A DNA stretch of 64,000 bases from an uncultured Planctomycetota bacterium (GCA_900696465.1 CAADGE010000005.1:1-64000), one strand, 5' to 3'. Shown: positions 16,810-26,382, numbered from the stretch's first letter. Numbers and translations are program-made. The notes: a model not told the origin generated them from the sequence alone.

Positions 16810-17367
16810 TTAGTCCTTTTTTCGCTGGAAGCGAAAATGCGTGGGGCGGCTTTCCGCGCCTTCCGGGGGGATCAACTGGACTTCGTAGACATCCTTCTTC
16901 GGGCTGGAGAATCGGAACCGGCGGGGCTTGTCCTTCTCCGGGTCCTCGAACACGACCTCACGGTCGCCGATGGACTTAAGCGGGTAGGTCAAGGCGCTGT
17001 TCTTGTCTTCCCAAGGGGTCTGTTTGCGGTCGAAGTGACGCAGGCGAAAGACGAGAACGCCGTCGTCGATGGTGATGGTCATCAACTCGGTCATCCAGAG
17101 CTTGCCGCCCTTGATCCAGCGGAAGGTACCGATCATGCAGTCGGCTTCCGGGGCTGACCAGGATTCTTCCAGGACATCGCCGCCCTGGGTTCGCTGCCAG
17201 GTTCCCTGCATCCAGAGGAGCTGCTCGAGTTGTTGATGAACCTTCGAGGTTCTCGAGTCCGCTTTTGCCCGGGCCTGCGCGTCATCGACTGCGGCGATGG
17301 TAGAGGATGATTGGGGGAACAAAGCCACAAAATAAACGATGACGACGAAAGCGATGTGACCCCACAT
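16810..17367 (-). CDS. Secreted DUF6265-like protein
   Basis: 185 residues. Signal peptide MWGHIAFVVIVYFVALFPQSSS. The mature part matches the DUF6265 outline, a lipocalin-like barrel: LLWMQGTWQR near residue 50, EESWSAP, MIGTFRWI, ELMTITIDDGVLVFRLRHF, and a closing YEVQLIPP segment. The family is of unknown function and usually secreted. Start: AAAGGAG about 8 nt before ATG 17367 (MWGHIA) decides against longer frames. It lies downstream of truB on the same strand, 81 nt away, possibly co-transcribed. Confidence 0.7.
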   Translation of the reverse strand: MWGHIAFVVIVYFVALFPQSSSTIAAVDDAQARAKADSRTSKVHQQLEQLLWMQGTWQRTQGGDVLEESWSAPEADCMIGTFRWIKGGKLWMTELMTITIDDGVLVFRLRHFDRKQTPWEDKNSALTYPLKSIGDREVVFEDPEKDKPRRFRFSSPKKDVYEVQLIPPEGAESRPTHFRFQRKKD

Positions 17368-17448
17368 GTTCTTTGCTCCTTTCGCTGGCGAGACGACATT
17401 GCCACAAAACAAGCGACCACGGCATTGTAACCGACCGTCTTGGAATAC

Positions 17449-18204
17449 TCAGGACACCCGCAAGAAATCGGAGCCGGGTAGGTTTTCGATGAGTCGGGCG
17501 GCCCGCTCGATCGGTATCACGGCGGACCGCACCTGCGCGGGATCTGCTTCGAGAATGTTCAGCGCGTCTTCGAGTACGAAGGGCCCAACCGACTCGCGGA
17601 TCAGCGTCTCGCAGGCGCCTCCGCACGCGAGGGCCTGACCCAGATCGCGGGCGATGGCACGGATGTAGGTGCCGCGACCGCAGCGGATGGTCAGTTCGAG
17701 ACGAGGCCACTGGTAGGACTCGATGGTGATGTCGTAGATGGTCACGCTGCGGGCCTTGTGCTCGATGGGCCTGCCCTGCTTCGCAAGGTGATAACTGAAT
17801 CGGCCACCGACGCGAATGGCGCTGAAGACCGGCGGGACCTGCTGGATCGTGCCGACGATATTTGCGACGGCGGCCTCCACCGTCACGCGGGCAGGAGGAA
17901 CGGCATCAGCAACCGGCACAAAGGGCTGCTCGGTGTCAAACGTGTCGTTGGTGACGTCGAGACGGATGGTCGTGCGGTAGCGTTTGGGCAGGTTCATGAT
18001 GCGTTCGACGAGCTTTGTCGCCCTGCCGACGCAGGCGATCAGCACGCCTTCAGCGAAAGGATCGAGCGTACCGGCATGGCCGACCTTGCGCTGATTGAGG
18101 ATCGGGCGCAGGCGATAGACGTAGTGCGCGGAGGATCTGCCGGCCGGTTTGTAAAGGTTTACAACGCCGTCGATGGCAGATGCGTCGGTTACCGGGGTCG
18201 GCAT
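17449..18204 (-). CDS. truB: tRNA pseudouridine-55 synthase
   Basis: 251 residues. Isomerises uridine 55 of the tRNA T-loop. Catalytic Asp in GHAGTLDPFAEGVL (~residue 46), with the YKPAG motif near residue 18 and the KRYR segment near 78. RCGRGTYIRAIARDLGQAL (~residues 188-206) is the second family signature. It is shorter than the Escherichia coli protein because the C-terminal PUA-like part is reduced. Start: AGGCGAGGA lies before ATG 18204 (MPTPVTDA). Divergent from the TrkA-N gene. Confidence 0.93.
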   Translation of the reverse strand: MPTPVTDASAIDGVVNLYKPAGRSSAHYVYRLRPILNQRKVGHAGTLDPFAEGVLIACVGRATKLVERIMNLPKRYRTTIRLDVTNDTFDTEQPFVPVADAVPPARVTVEAAVANIVGTIQQVPPVFSAIRVGGRFSYHLAKQGRPIEHKARSVTIYDITIESYQWPRLELTIRCGRGTYIRAIARDLGQALACGGACETLIRESVGPFVLEDALNILEADPAQVRSAVIPIERAARLIENLPGSDFLRVS

Positions 18205-18233
18205 GTTTTTCCTCGCCTGAGCCGCAAGCCGAG

Positions 18234-18262
18234 TCGGCAACGCAGCGGTCGAACGTTATAAT
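18234..18262 (+). promoter_or_regulatory. Promoter TCGGCA-17-TATAAT
   Basis: A perfect -10 TATAAT (18257-18262) with a four-of-six -35 TCGGCA (18234-18239) and a 17-nt spacer. It drives the operon starting at 18288, with a leader of about 19 nt that contains GGAG. Confidence 0.7.
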
Positions 18263-18287
18263 AGGACAAGTTCGGTCGGAGCGTATG

Positions 18288-18716
18288 ATGCGAGATCATG
18301 TCATTATTGCGGGGTACGGCGCGGCGGGCCGGTTCATTGCGGAATACCTCAGGGCGCGGCAGATGCCGTTTGTCGTCGTCGAGATGAATACCGAAACCTG
18401 TGAGGCCCAGCGGAGTCTCGGCGTGCAGATCGTCCACGGGGACATTTCGACGGAGGAGGTGCTGCGGGCGGCCGGTGTCGAGACGGCCTCGGTGCTGGCC
18501 CTGGCCATACCTGATGAGGATGCGGCCCTTCGAGCGACAGAAAAAGCGAACGCCATCCGACCGGATATTCACATCATCGCCAGTACGCGTTATACCAGCA
18601 CCGGGTTGCAGGCCTTGCAGAAAGGTGCGGACGAGGTCATCGTCGCCGAGCAGGCCGTGGCGCAGGAGTTTTATCGCCGCATTGCTCGATTCATGGACGC
18701 CACGGCGAAAGTCTGA
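18288..18716 (+). CDS. Stand-alone TrkA-N (RCK) NAD-binding protein
   Basis: 142 residues. Rossmann glycine motif IIAGYGAAGRFIAEYL (~residues 5-20), acidic residue ending strand 2 (VVEMN), then the TrkA-N path with GDISTEEVLRAAGVE and a closing STRYTSTGLQALQKGADEVI. It equals just the nucleotide-binding half of a potassium-channel or antiporter gate; there is no TrkA-C domain and no channel pore in the gene or next to it. The same fold, with an almost identical RTRYTS motif, forms the tail of the KefB-type antiporter at 40470. It might act in trans on such a transporter. Start: GGAG (18278-18281) is 6 nt before ATG 18288, better than ATG 18285. Confidence 0.8.
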   Translation: MRDHVIIAGYGAAGRFIAEYLRARQMPFVVVEMNTETCEAQRSLGVQIVHGDISTEEVLRAAGVETASVLALAIPDEDAALRATEKANAIRPDIHIIASTRYTSTGLQALQKGADEVIVAEQAVAQEFYRRIARFMDATAKV

Positions 18717-18738
18717 CAAGCAGCGTATCCTGATACTG

Positions 18739-19209
18739 ATGCCATCGATACTGTCCATACGACGGCGATGCGGAAGGGCGGAATGCCGCGCGTGGTGCGG
18801 CGCGACCATTGAGCGCCCGGGCAACGTGGAACTGACCTGCCCGAGTTGCGGTGATGTGACGCGCATCGATGCCCCTGTCGAGCTGGTCAATCAGCGATCG
18901 CCCCGGCAATGCCCTGCGTGCGACTGCCGGGAGTTCTTCATTCGCAAGGATTTTCCGCAGCGGCTCGGGCTCTTCCTGGTAATCGTCTTCGGACTTATCG
19001 CCTCGGTCTTCTATTACTATGAAAATGTCGTCGCCACATTCGCCACGCTGGGGTCGCTGGTGGTGATCGATGCAATCATCTATCTATTCGTCGGGCGCGT
19101 CACGGTCTGCTACCGATGCCGTGCGGAGTTTCGCGGCGTGGCCTATAATGCCGATCACGAACCGTTTGATCTGGCCACCTCGGAGAAATACAGCCAACTG
19201 CCGGGGTAG
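18739..19209 (+). CDS. Small zinc-ribbon membrane protein
   Basis: 156 residues. An arginine/cysteine-rich start (RRRCGRAECRAWCGATI), a CPSC ribbon near residue 36 and CPACDC near 63 suggest zinc binding. Two membrane helices follow (~residues 78-95 and 100-120), then CYRCRAEFRGVAYNADHEPFDL, a second half-ribbon. No family name is known to me. It sits 22 nt after the TrkA-N gene and 36 nt before folE, so it is in their operon. No Shine-Dalgarno is obvious, so ATG 18739 is chosen as the first in the frame after the preceding gene. Confidence 0.7.
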   Translation: MPSILSIRRRCGRAECRAWCGATIERPGNVELTCPSCGDVTRIDAPVELVNQRSPRQCPACDCREFFIRKDFPQRLGLFLVIVFGLIASVFYYYENVVATFATLGSLVVIDAIIYLFVGRVTVCYRCRAEFRGVAYNADHEPFDLATSEKYSQLPG

Positions 19210-19245
19210 AAGAATGGGCGTCACCGATTCCGGGAGTGCGGGAAG

Positions 19246-19836
19246 ATGAAAGAAAGCCCTCCTATCGCGAAGGATGTAGATCAGAAGCGCATCGCCGCGG
19301 CGGTGCGGGAAATCCTGCTGGCCATTGGTGAAGATCCGGATCGCGAAGGGCTCCGCGGCACGCCCGGACGTGTGGCCCGGATGTACGCGGAGATGTTCGC
19401 CGGGCTGCGGGTGGATCCGCGGGAGCATCTGCAGACGTTCTTTACGGAGAAGTACGACGAGATGGTCGTCCTGCGGGATGTGACCTTCTACTCGATGTGT
19501 GAACACCACCTGTTGCCGTTTGAGGGCCGATGCCACATCGCTTATCTGCCGGACGGCAAGGTGATCGGCCTGTCGAAGCTGGCGAGGATACTGGATGCCT
19601 TCGCACAGCGACCGCAGGTTCAGGAACGCCTGACCACGCAGATTGCGGACACACTCTACAAGGAATTGAACGCCAAGGGCGTGGCCGTGGTGATGGAGGC
19701 GGTTCACAGTTGCATGACCTGTCGGGGGGTCAAGAAGCCGGGCAGCGTGATGGTCACGTCGGCCATCCGCGGCGAGTGCTGCACGAATCCGGCGACGCGC
19801 GCCGAGATCATGAGTCTCCTGCACAAATCCTCATGA
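19246..19836 (+). CDS. folE: GTP cyclohydrolase I
   Basis: 196 residues, normal length. Converts GTP to 7,8-dihydroneopterin triphosphate, first step to folate, and in some bacteria to queuosine. Family marks: [16 protein letters not shown] (~residues 27-42), zinc Cys and His in [11 protein letters not shown] (~85-95), [17 protein letters not shown], and the third zinc Cys in HSCMTCRGV (~157). Start ATG 19246 follows a GGGAGTGCGGGAAG purine stretch. The stop overlaps the ATG of the next gene (ATGA), so the propeller protein is translationally coupled. Other folate genes are absent from the window. Confidence 0.95.
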   Translation: MKESPPIAKDVDQKRIAAAVREILLAIGEDPDREGLRGTPGRVARMYAEMFAGLRVDPREHLQTFFTEKYDEMVVLRDVTFYSMCEHHLLPFEGRCHIAYLPDGKVIGLSKLARILDAFAQRPQVQERLTTQIADTLYKELNAKGVAVVMEAVHSCMTCRGVKKPGSVMVTSAIRGECCTNPATRAEIMSLLHKSS

Positions 19837-21449
19837 ACCACGCCACGGATTTAGATTACGCGGCTACCTCGTCGACCGTTGAGCCGGCGGCGCGGCCCGT
19901 AAGGTGGTATCACAAGCGGCGCGTCGTGCTGCCGCTTCTGGCCGTGTGTTACCCGCTCGGACTGTGGCTGCTGGTAAAGGCGCCGCGGCCGGGTCAAGTC
20001 ATGAAGATATTCGTCAGCGTGGTCTTCCTTCCGATCTTCGCGATCGTCGCGCTGCTGGCGTTCAAGCCATACTGGCAATTTGCCGGCGGCATGAGCGGCC
20101 TGAAGGACTTCTCCATCGACACCGATCGAATGCTGCGCAGTCCGGATGCCCGACTGGAGGCCCATCGCTCCGAGCAGGCGGCCAAGGGCAAGCCGGCACT
20201 GCCGGGAAACGCAGTCGCCGGTCCGGCCTGGACAGACTTTCGCGGCCCTCAGCGGGATGGCGTTTGTCGGGGGGAGCGCATCCGACTCGATTGGTCGAAA
20301 CATCCGCCGAAGGAGTTGTGGCGACAGCCGGTGGGCGGCGGGCATGCGTCGTTCGTCGTTGTTGAAGGCATGGCCTTTACGATTGAACAGCGGCGCAAAC
20401 AAGAGGTCGTCACATGCTACGACGTTGAGACCGGCCGCGAGTTGTGGGCCTTCGCTTATGATGCGTCGTTTGAAGAGACGCTCGGCGGCAACGGACCGCG
20501 GGCCACGCCGACGATTCACGGCGACCGGCTGTTTTCCCTCGGCGCGCAGGGTCATTTGCATTGTCTGGAACTCCGGACGGGCAAACGCGTCTGGTCAACA
20601 AACATCCTGATCACGCCGGCGTCGGATGCCGACGCATCGCAAAAAGGCAAACCGGTGAAGAACCTTGAATGGGGTCTCTCGGCCTCTCCGCTGGTCGTCG
20701 ATGACATTGTGATGGTGACCAACTCGGGTAAGTCCGGGCCGTCCGTCTTTGGCTATCGAGTTTCGGATGGCAAGCTGGTCTGGCAGACAGAGGCCGGATC
20801 GCAGGGATATTCCTCACCGATGCTCGCGACGATCGACGGCGTCCGGCAGGTTCTGAATCTCGGCGGAACCGAGCTGCGCGGCATCGACCCCGTGACGGGA
20901 AATGTTCTCTGGCGACATCCGTGGGATACGTACATGTGGATCAACGTCGCCATACCGCAGTTGATCGACGAAAATCGCGTCTTCCTATCCGCGGCTTACG
21001 ATCACGGCTGCGCCCTCCTGGAAGTACGCCGTGACGCCGACAAATGGCAGACGAAGGAAATCTGGTTCTCGAAGCGAATGAAGAACAAGTTCAACACGTC
21101 CGTCATCCACAATGGCCACACCTACGGGCTCGACGAAGCCGTGCTCTGCTGCATCGATCTCGAGAATGGCGAGCGCGTCTGGAAGGGCGGCCGATACGGC
21201 TACGGTTCCTTGCTGCTTGTCGGGGATCATCTGCTGGTCATGAGTGAGCAGCCGGCGGACCTGATACTGGTGAAAGCGGAGCCGAAGGAACACGAAGAGC
21301 TGGGCCGCGTGCGTCTGTTTGAGGAGCGGACGTGGAACAACTTCGTGCTTGTGGGCGGACGATTGCTGGCACGCAATGATCGCTGGATGGCCTGCTACGA
21401 CCTGAGCGAGCCGGAAGCCGGCGGCGAAGCGAATGCGGCTGTTGAATAA
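19833..21449 (+). CDS. Membrane-anchored PQQ-type beta-propeller protein
   Basis: 538 residues. Two hydrophobic helices near the N-terminus (~residues 30-46 [17 protein letters not shown], ~57-78) precede a large outward propeller. The [18 protein letters not shown] segment (~129-146) and the recurring motif [57 protein letters not shown] are PQQ-dehydrogenase-like blades. No catalytic residues of true alcohol dehydrogenases can be assigned, and such proteins in planctomycetes are usually non-enzymatic scaffolds. The ATG (19833) overlaps the folE stop; there is no separate Shine-Dalgarno. A hairpin lies ~35 nt after the stop. Confidence 0.85.
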   Translation: MNHATDLDYAATSSTVEPAARPVRWYHKRRVVLPLLAVCYPLGLWLLVKAPRPGQVMKIFVSVVFLPIFAIVALLAFKPYWQFAGGMSGLKDFSIDTDRMLRSPDARLEAHRSEQAAKGKPALPGNAVAGPAWTDFRGPQRDGVCRGERIRLDWSKHPPKELWRQPVGGGHASFVVVEGMAFTIEQRRKQEVVTCYDVETGRELWAFAYDASFEETLGGNGPRATPTIHGDRLFSLGAQGHLHCLELRTGKRVWSTNILITPASDADASQKGKPVKNLEWGLSASPLVVDDIVMVTNSGKSGPSVFGYRVSDGKLVWQTEAGSQGYSSPMLATIDGVRQVLNLGGTELRGIDPVTGNVLWRHPWDTYMWINVAIPQLIDENRVFLSAAYDHGCALLEVRRDADKWQTKEIWFSKRMKNKFNTSVIHNGHTYGLDEAVLCCIDLENGERVWKGGRYGYGSLLLVGDHLLVMSEQPADLILVKAEPKEHEELGRVRLFEERTWNNFVLVGGRLLARNDRWMACYDLSEPEAGGEANAAVE

Positions 21450-21484
21450 CGATCACTGCGCAGCCGCGACGTTGCGCATCAACG

Positions 21485-21512
21485 ACATCGTCACACGATG
21501 TGCTGCGATTTT
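21485..21512 (+). terminator. Hairpin after propeller gene, possible terminator
   Basis: ACATCGT (21485-21491), loop CAC, ACGATGT (21495-21501), then a short ATTTT about 7 nt later. The weak T-run makes this a tentative terminator. Confidence 0.4.
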
Positions 21513-21543
21513 CCGAACAGGCACATCTAAGAACTGCTCAATG

Positions 21544-21936
21544 CTATTCGCTGAAGAAATCGTTTGAAGAGTCGCCGCCGCCTTCGCGCCGACCGGCGGG
21601 CTTCTTGGAACGGTAGCAATCCCGACAGTAGACGGGCCGACCCTCCTGCGGCTGGAACGGCACCTGCGTGGGCTGGCCGCACTGTGAGCATGTGGCATCG
21701 AAGAGTTGCGTGGGCCGGCGTGCGCCGCCGTGGCCGCCACCGCCACCACCACGACCACCTCGATGCCCGCCGCCGCCACCACCGCCGCCCGTTCGCTTTC
21801 GTTTCTCGCGGCAGGGTCGGCAACGCTTGGGCTCGTGTTCGAGGCCGCGCTCCGCATAGCGGGCCTGGTCTTCCGCGGAGTGGATGAATTCCGCGTTGCA
21901 ATCCGCACAGATCAGGGTCTTGTCGGTGTAATCCAT
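21544..21936 (-). CDS. CxxC zinc-ribbon protein with Gly-rich linker
   Basis: 130 residues. N-terminal ribbon: ICADCNAEF at ~9-17 paired with CRPC at ~39-42 (CxxC-x26-CxxC). A glycine/arginine-rich linker (~50-70, runs of 6-8 Gly) follows. The second ribbon has CSQCGQP (~84-90) and CRDC (~103-106). The first half matches the probable-zinc-ribbon family (zf-trcl-like) common in planctomycetes and Chloroflexi. Probably an RNA- or protein-binding cytosolic protein; function unknown. No Shine-Dalgarno and no near -10 box was found before ATG 21936. Confidence 0.75.
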   Translation of the reverse strand: MDYTDKTLICADCNAEFIHSAEDQARYAERGLEHEPKRCRPCREKRKRTGGGGGGGGHRGGRGGGGGGHGGARRPTQLFDATCSQCGQPTQVPFQPQEGRPVYCRDCYRSKKPAGRREGGGDSSNDFFSE

Positions 21937-22119
21937 GAGAGGAGGCCTCGGATGGGTCAGTCACGGCAGCACTGGTTTCGGCGTTCGACGGCCCGGCGGC
22001 CAACTGATCGTAAGCGAATGCCTCGTCGCAGCGTTACCGTGCGATGACTGGTTCCACCCCATCATCGGACACGAACACAAGGAGCTTGTCAAGCGACGGG
22101 CATCGAGCATTCCTCGTCG
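21937..22119. other. Intergenic gap, nothing recognised
   Basis: 183 nt between two minus-strand genes. No hairpin with a T-run or promoter pair stands out. Confidence 0.4.
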
Positions 22120-25100
22120 TCAGTTCGACTGGTGCGGTCGCAGCGGCGGCGGTCCTCGCAGGTCGGCGGGATCGGGTAACAGCCGCGGCGCCGGCCTCGC
22201 ACGCCACTTGTCATCCATCCGCGTGTGCTTACTCGTCAGTTCGACGGGGCGGCCGTCGATGAAGGCAGCGACCACGCGACTAGCCGCCTGCAGCGGAGTA
22301 TCCGTGCAGACGATCACATCCGCGATCTTGCCGACCTCGAGACTACCAAGCCGATCCGCCACGCCGATGATCCGCGCAGCATCCAGCGTGATCGCACGCA
22401 GCGCGTGGTCTTCATCCAGCCCATACGCCACCGCCATGCCCGCCTCGATGCCCAGCAGCTTGGCCAGTGATGCATCGGGCACGCTGATCGCAAAACGCAC
22501 GCCTGCACGAGCCAGCATCGCCGGATTGTCATATACACTGTCGTATGGTTCAAACGCGTCACCTGGATAGTCGCTCGTTCGACCGAGAATGACGTCGACC
22601 TTCTGATCGGCAAGTGCCGCGGCCAGCTTCCACGCCTGCCGACCGCCGAGAATCACCGGCCGCAATTGATGTCGCCTGGAAAACTCCAGCGCCTCCAGTA
22701 TCTGCTTGTACGTATCTGCCGCGAAGAACACAGGTGCTGTACCGCTCAGCACCGGCCTCATCGCTTCAAGGCGACGATCAAACTCCGGAGACGATGCCAC
22801 CGCCTCATTTCGGGCGTAGCTCTTCGCGCGACGGATGAACTCCTCCAGCCCGGCGAGTCGCTTTCGATGGCTGTCAATCTGCTCCTGCTTGCGGGTTTCC
22901 TCCATGTCGTCCGGGAATCGCTCCGGCAACGAAGGCAGCCGAACCACCAGGCCCAGCGGCGAAGCCACCAACGCCTCAGGCATCGACCAGCCGTCCAGCC
23001 GCACCAGCCCCGTGCGACCTGACAGCATGCCGCCGCCGGGCACGAGCATCGCGGTAGTAATCCCATCACACCGGGCGACTTCGACGGCTGACGCGAACGG
23101 GTTGTAGGCCGACACGGCCAGTAAGTCGGGCTGGTAATCGCCAATGTCGGATGTGTCCACCGTGCCCGCGACGGAACCAATCTCGGTGAGGCCCAACGTC
23201 GAAGCGGCATTGATCAGGCCCGGATACACGTGCAGCCCCGTCGCATCGATGACCGTCGCACCGGCCGGCGGCTTGGCGCTGTCCGCAGGACCAACGCTCG
23301 TGATCTTCCCATCGGAGATGACGACCATTCCGTTCTCGATCGACGGCGCGCTTGCGGGGTGCACGGTTCCGCCGACGATCCAGTACTCGCCCGACTCGTT
23401 CGGCGCCAGCGCCAGCGGCTCGTGCGGCTCGGGGAAAGTTCGGCCCGGTCGAGCGGGCAGGGGCTGTTCGATCTTGAAGCCGGGCTCGACGAAGTGGATT
23501 TCTCCATCCACGAGCGTCAGCACGCATCGCGAGAAAGTATCCAGCGGATGACCGTCGAAGACGGCGATGTCGCCGAGTTTGCCCGGCTCCAGCGATCCGA
23601 CGTGCGCGTCAATTCCGAGCTGGATGGCCCCGTTGATGGTGACCAGCCGCAGGCACTCATCGGGCGACAGACCGCCGTAGCGCATGCTCTTGGCGGCTTC
23701 GAGATTCAGGTGTCGCATTACCGCGGGCGAGTCGGAATTTACCGTGGAGACGACGCCGCCCTGCTCCATCCGTGCGGCATTGTGCGGGATGGCGTCGTAG
23801 GCCTCGATCTTGTAGGCCCACCAGTCAGAGAAGGTCGACGCCGTCGTGCCGTGACGGCGCATTTCGGGAATGATGCGATAGCCCTCAAGGATGTGCTGCA
23901 ACACGGCGACGCGGACGTGGTACTCCTCGGCAACATCGAGTAGACGCAGAATCTCATCCGCGCGGTAACAGTGTGAATGAATCCAGATGTCTCCGGTGAG
24001 GATTTCGGCGAGTGCTTCCAGGCGAAGATCCCGACGCACCGGCCGCGGATCCTTGCCGGCGGCTTTATCCTTCCTGTATTGCTCGTGTTCTCGCTGGTAG
24101 CCGATCGCGGCATCAAAGGCGCGGCGGATGGTCGCTTCCACGCCCATGCGCGAATAAGGAAATCGACTGCCACGCCGCGGGAAGTTCGACTGCTTGACGT
24201 TCTCACCGAGGGCGAGCTTCACGGTGCGCGGCGCCGGTGCGAAGGTCCACTCCGCAGCGGGCCGGCCGTACTTGAGACGCAATACGACGTTCTGACCTCC
24301 GATGGTGTTCGCCGAACCGTGCATGGTGTGGATACAGGTGACGCCGCCGGCCAGGGCACGATACGCCGAGACGCTCATGTGATTCACCGCGTCACCGATG
24401 CGGACCTCCGGCGTGACCGAGTGCGAGAACTCATTAAGACCGCCGTCGATGCAGATGTGGGAGTGACAGTCGATGATGCCGGGCATGACGAAATAACCGC
24501 GAAGGTCGATCAAGGTCATGCCGGGCAGGAGCGGCAGGCCGCGGCCGATGGCTGTGATACGGCCGTTCTCAATGATCAGGTCGGTCTCTTCGAGCACGCC
24601 ACGGGTGATGGTCAGCAGCGTTGCGTTGCGGAGCAGTACGTTGCCGCCGGTCTTCCGCGGTGGTTTGCGGTCGGCCTCGATCTCGACGGCGAACTCCGGA
24701 GGCGGCGTCGTGGGGGCGGATGTCGGCGATGCAGCTGTCGTGGTCGGCTGTGTGGAGGGGGCGGTGGTCACGTCGCCGCCTGCCTCACGCTTCGAGGTGA
24801 CGGACGACTCACCGGGAGACTCGGGTTCCTCGGGCTTGTCCTTCCCGTCGGGCTTCCGGTCGCGTCGGTCGGGCCTCTTGGCGGCCATGCCTACGTCGAA
24901 GCGATGTCCTTCAACGAATACCCACTTGACCCGGGCCTTGTCGTCACCGAAGGGTTTATCGAGCACGGTCAGATTGGCAAGACGGCCGCTCTCGATGACA
25001 CCAAGGCGGGAGGTCATACCGAAGAGTTCAGCCGCGTTTCGCGTCAGTGCAGCGAGCGCCGCCTCTTCCGGCAGGCCGCGCTTGATGGCCACGCGGAGAT

Positions 25101-26382
25101 TCTTCATCACCTCGTCGATTGATTTCATCTCGAACGAGCCAATGGCGAAGGGGATGCCTGCTTCATGAAGCCGCAGCGCGTTGTCGACTTCTTCCTGCCA
25201 GAGCCGGACACGCTCGTCAAACTGTCGTTGCGGTTCGAAGGGTTGGCGCTCCCAGGCATCGTCGAAGACCAGGTCCATAGCGGTCTTCGCGGAAGGCGTT
25301 TCTGTAGCCGATGGGCGCTCGCCGCCACGGCCATCTGCACCGGAACCCTTGGGTTTTTCGGGCTCCTTCGACCAGTTGAGACTGAGAATGATGGGTATCT
25401 GCTGCTCCTTGAGCCGATCGGTCAGTTTCCAGGCCTCGCGTGCGCCGGCGATGATCGGCTTCAGCTTGAACTCGGCGGCCAGATCGAGAGCGCGGTGGAT
25501 TTCGTTTTCGCTGTTGGCAATCCAGACAATTCGCCGATGGCCCTGTCGCCACTGCCAGAGCGTTACCAGATCGGGATCGAGTGGTGGGTGTTCATCGCGC
25601 GGGTGCCGCTGTGACCATTCCATCCACTCGGCATGCCATTGGGCATCGTGCATGACCTGACGAAACGCCGCCATGGCGCCGATGATCGTCGTCGGATACT
25701 GAGGCATCTCGGTTGGCGGTCCGGCCTCACGGCGCGCGCGACGACCGGTGGTCAGGGCAGCGTGTTGTGCAAAGTCGGACTTGAGGATCGATCTGCGACG
25801 GGGTTCTTCTCCGAGTTGAATCACGGCGCTGGACCCTGAAAAGATCGCCGCCGCTGGCGAAACGAGCGCAGCGGTGAATCCTTCCCGGCGAAAGTCCTCG
25901 CGACGTGCGGCCTTCGGGTCGAACAGTTCCTCCGCCTTCCAGTGCGGGTGCACCAGTCGGCGATACGCCTCCAGGGTCGACGCGTTCGGCACTTCACGGG
26001 CATCGGGACGCTCGTCTTCCAATCGTGCGCGCTCTTCGTCGTCGGGCTCGGCGCGGGTGATACCGGCATGCGTGCCGGCGTCGATGAAGCCGGGATGGAC
26101 GTTCAGCCCCTCCGCGTCGATCACGAGGGCATCTTCGGGAACGGTTAACTCCATGCCGACTTCCCGGATAATGCCCTTATCAATCAGAATGATGCCGCGC
26201 TCGATCGAGTTGCCTGGCGCGAAGACGATCCGCGCGTTGATGATGGCGATCGGCGGCTGGTAGTCGATGGGCAGTTCTCCGGCGGCCCGGTGGGCAAAAG
26301 CCATGACGCAGAGGTAGCACAGACCGGTAACGATGAAACATGGCCGCGACGCGATCGACGCGGCGAAGTTGAGGATACGCAT
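22120..26382 (-). CDS. Giant exported protein with three amidohydrolase modules
   Basis: 1420 residues. An N-terminal hydrophobic segment (~residues 8-30) suggests export. Three amidohydrolase-type modules follow. Module 1 (~40-530) has HPGFIDAGTHAG where the family has IDxHxH, so the first metal His is Gly. Module 2 (~576-985) has an intact MPGIIDCHSHICIDGG, then IHSHCYRADE, VLQHILEGYRI and VNSDSPAVMRH, giving a full set of candidate metal ligands. Module 3 (~995-1410) has YPGLINAASTLG, lacking both histidines. Each module ends with the urease-type LGSLExGKxADxxV strand. A linker rich in Thr/Pro/Ser/Glu (~490-575) joins modules 1 and 2. Module 2 is probably the working hydrolase; the others may be structural. 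Substrate unknown. The frame is open 141 nt further upstream, but ATG 26382 begins the hydrophobic segment and has GGAG nearby. Confidence 0.85.
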   Translation of the reverse strand: MRILNFAASIASRPCFIVTGLCYLCVMAFAHRAAGELPIDYQPPIAIINARIVFAPGNSIERGIILIDKGIIREVGMELTVPEDALVIDAEGLNVHPGFIDAGTHAGITRAEPDDEERARLEDERPDAREVPNASTLEAYRRLVHPHWKAEELFDPKAARREDFRREGFTAALVSPAAAIFSGSSAVIQLGEEPRRRSILKSDFAQHAALTTGRRARREAGPPTEMPQYPTTIIGAMAAFRQVMHDAQWHAEWMEWSQRHPRDEHPPLDPDLVTLWQWRQGHRRIVWIANSENEIHRALDLAAEFKLKPIIAGAREAWKLTDRLKEQQIPIILSLNWSKEPEKPKGSGADGRGGERPSATETPSAKTAMDLVFDDAWERQPFEPQRQFDERVRLWQEEVDNALRLHEAGIPFAIGSFEMKSIDEVMKNLRVAIKRGLPEEAALAALTRNAAELFGMTSRLGVIESGRLANLTVLDKPFGDDKARVKWVFVEGHRFDVGMAAKRPDRRDRKPDGKDKPEEPESPGESSVTSKREAGGDVTTAPSTQPTTTAASPTSAPTTPPPEFAVEIEADRKPPRKTGGNVLLRNATLLTITRGVLEETDLIIENGRITAIGRGLPLLPGMTLIDLRGYFVMPGIIDCHSHICIDGGLNEFSHSVTPEVRIGDAVNHMSVSAYRALAGGVTCIHTMHGSANTIGGQNVVLRLKYGRPAAEWTFAPAPRTVKLALGENVKQSNFPRRGSRFPYSRMGVEATIRRAFDAAIGYQREHEQYRKDKAAGKDPRPVRRDLRLEALAEILTGDIWIHSHCYRADEILRLLDVAEEYHVRVAVLQHILEGYRIIPEMRRHGTTASTFSDWWAYKIEAYDAIPHNAARMEQGGVVSTVNSDSPAVMRHLNLEAAKSMRYGGLSPDECLRLVTINGAIQLGIDAHVGSLEPGKLGDIAVFDGHPLDTFSRCVLTLVDGEIHFVEPGFKIEQPLPARPGRTFPEPHEPLALAPNESGEYWIVGGTVHPASAPSIENGMVVISDGKITSVGPADSAKPPAGATVIDATGLHVYPGLINAASTLGLTEIGSVAGTVDTSDIGDYQPDLLAVSAYNPFASAVEVARCDGITTAMLVPGGGMLSGRTGLVRLDGWSMPEALVASPLGLVVRLPSLPERFPDDMEETRKQEQIDSHRKRLAGLEEFIRRAKSYARNEAVASSPEFDRRLEAMRPVLSGTAPVFFAADTYKQILEALEFSRRHQLRPVILGGRQAWKLAAALADQKVDVILGRTSDYPGDAFEPYDSVYDNPAMLARAGVRFAISVPDASLAKLLGIEAGMAVAYGLDEDHALRAITLDAARIIGVADRLGSLEVGKIADVIVCTDTPLQAASRVVAAFIDGRPVELTSKHTRMDDKWRARPAPRLLPDPADLRGPPPLRPHQSN

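Noticed and set aside
21706-21887. His/Arg/Pro-rich plus-strand frame over the Gly-rich zinc-ribbon gene
   Set aside because: It is the complement of the glycine-rich linker and has no independent support.
23977-25122. 381-codon frame opposite the giant amidohydrolase
   Set aside because: No motif; mirrors the GC pattern of the real gene.
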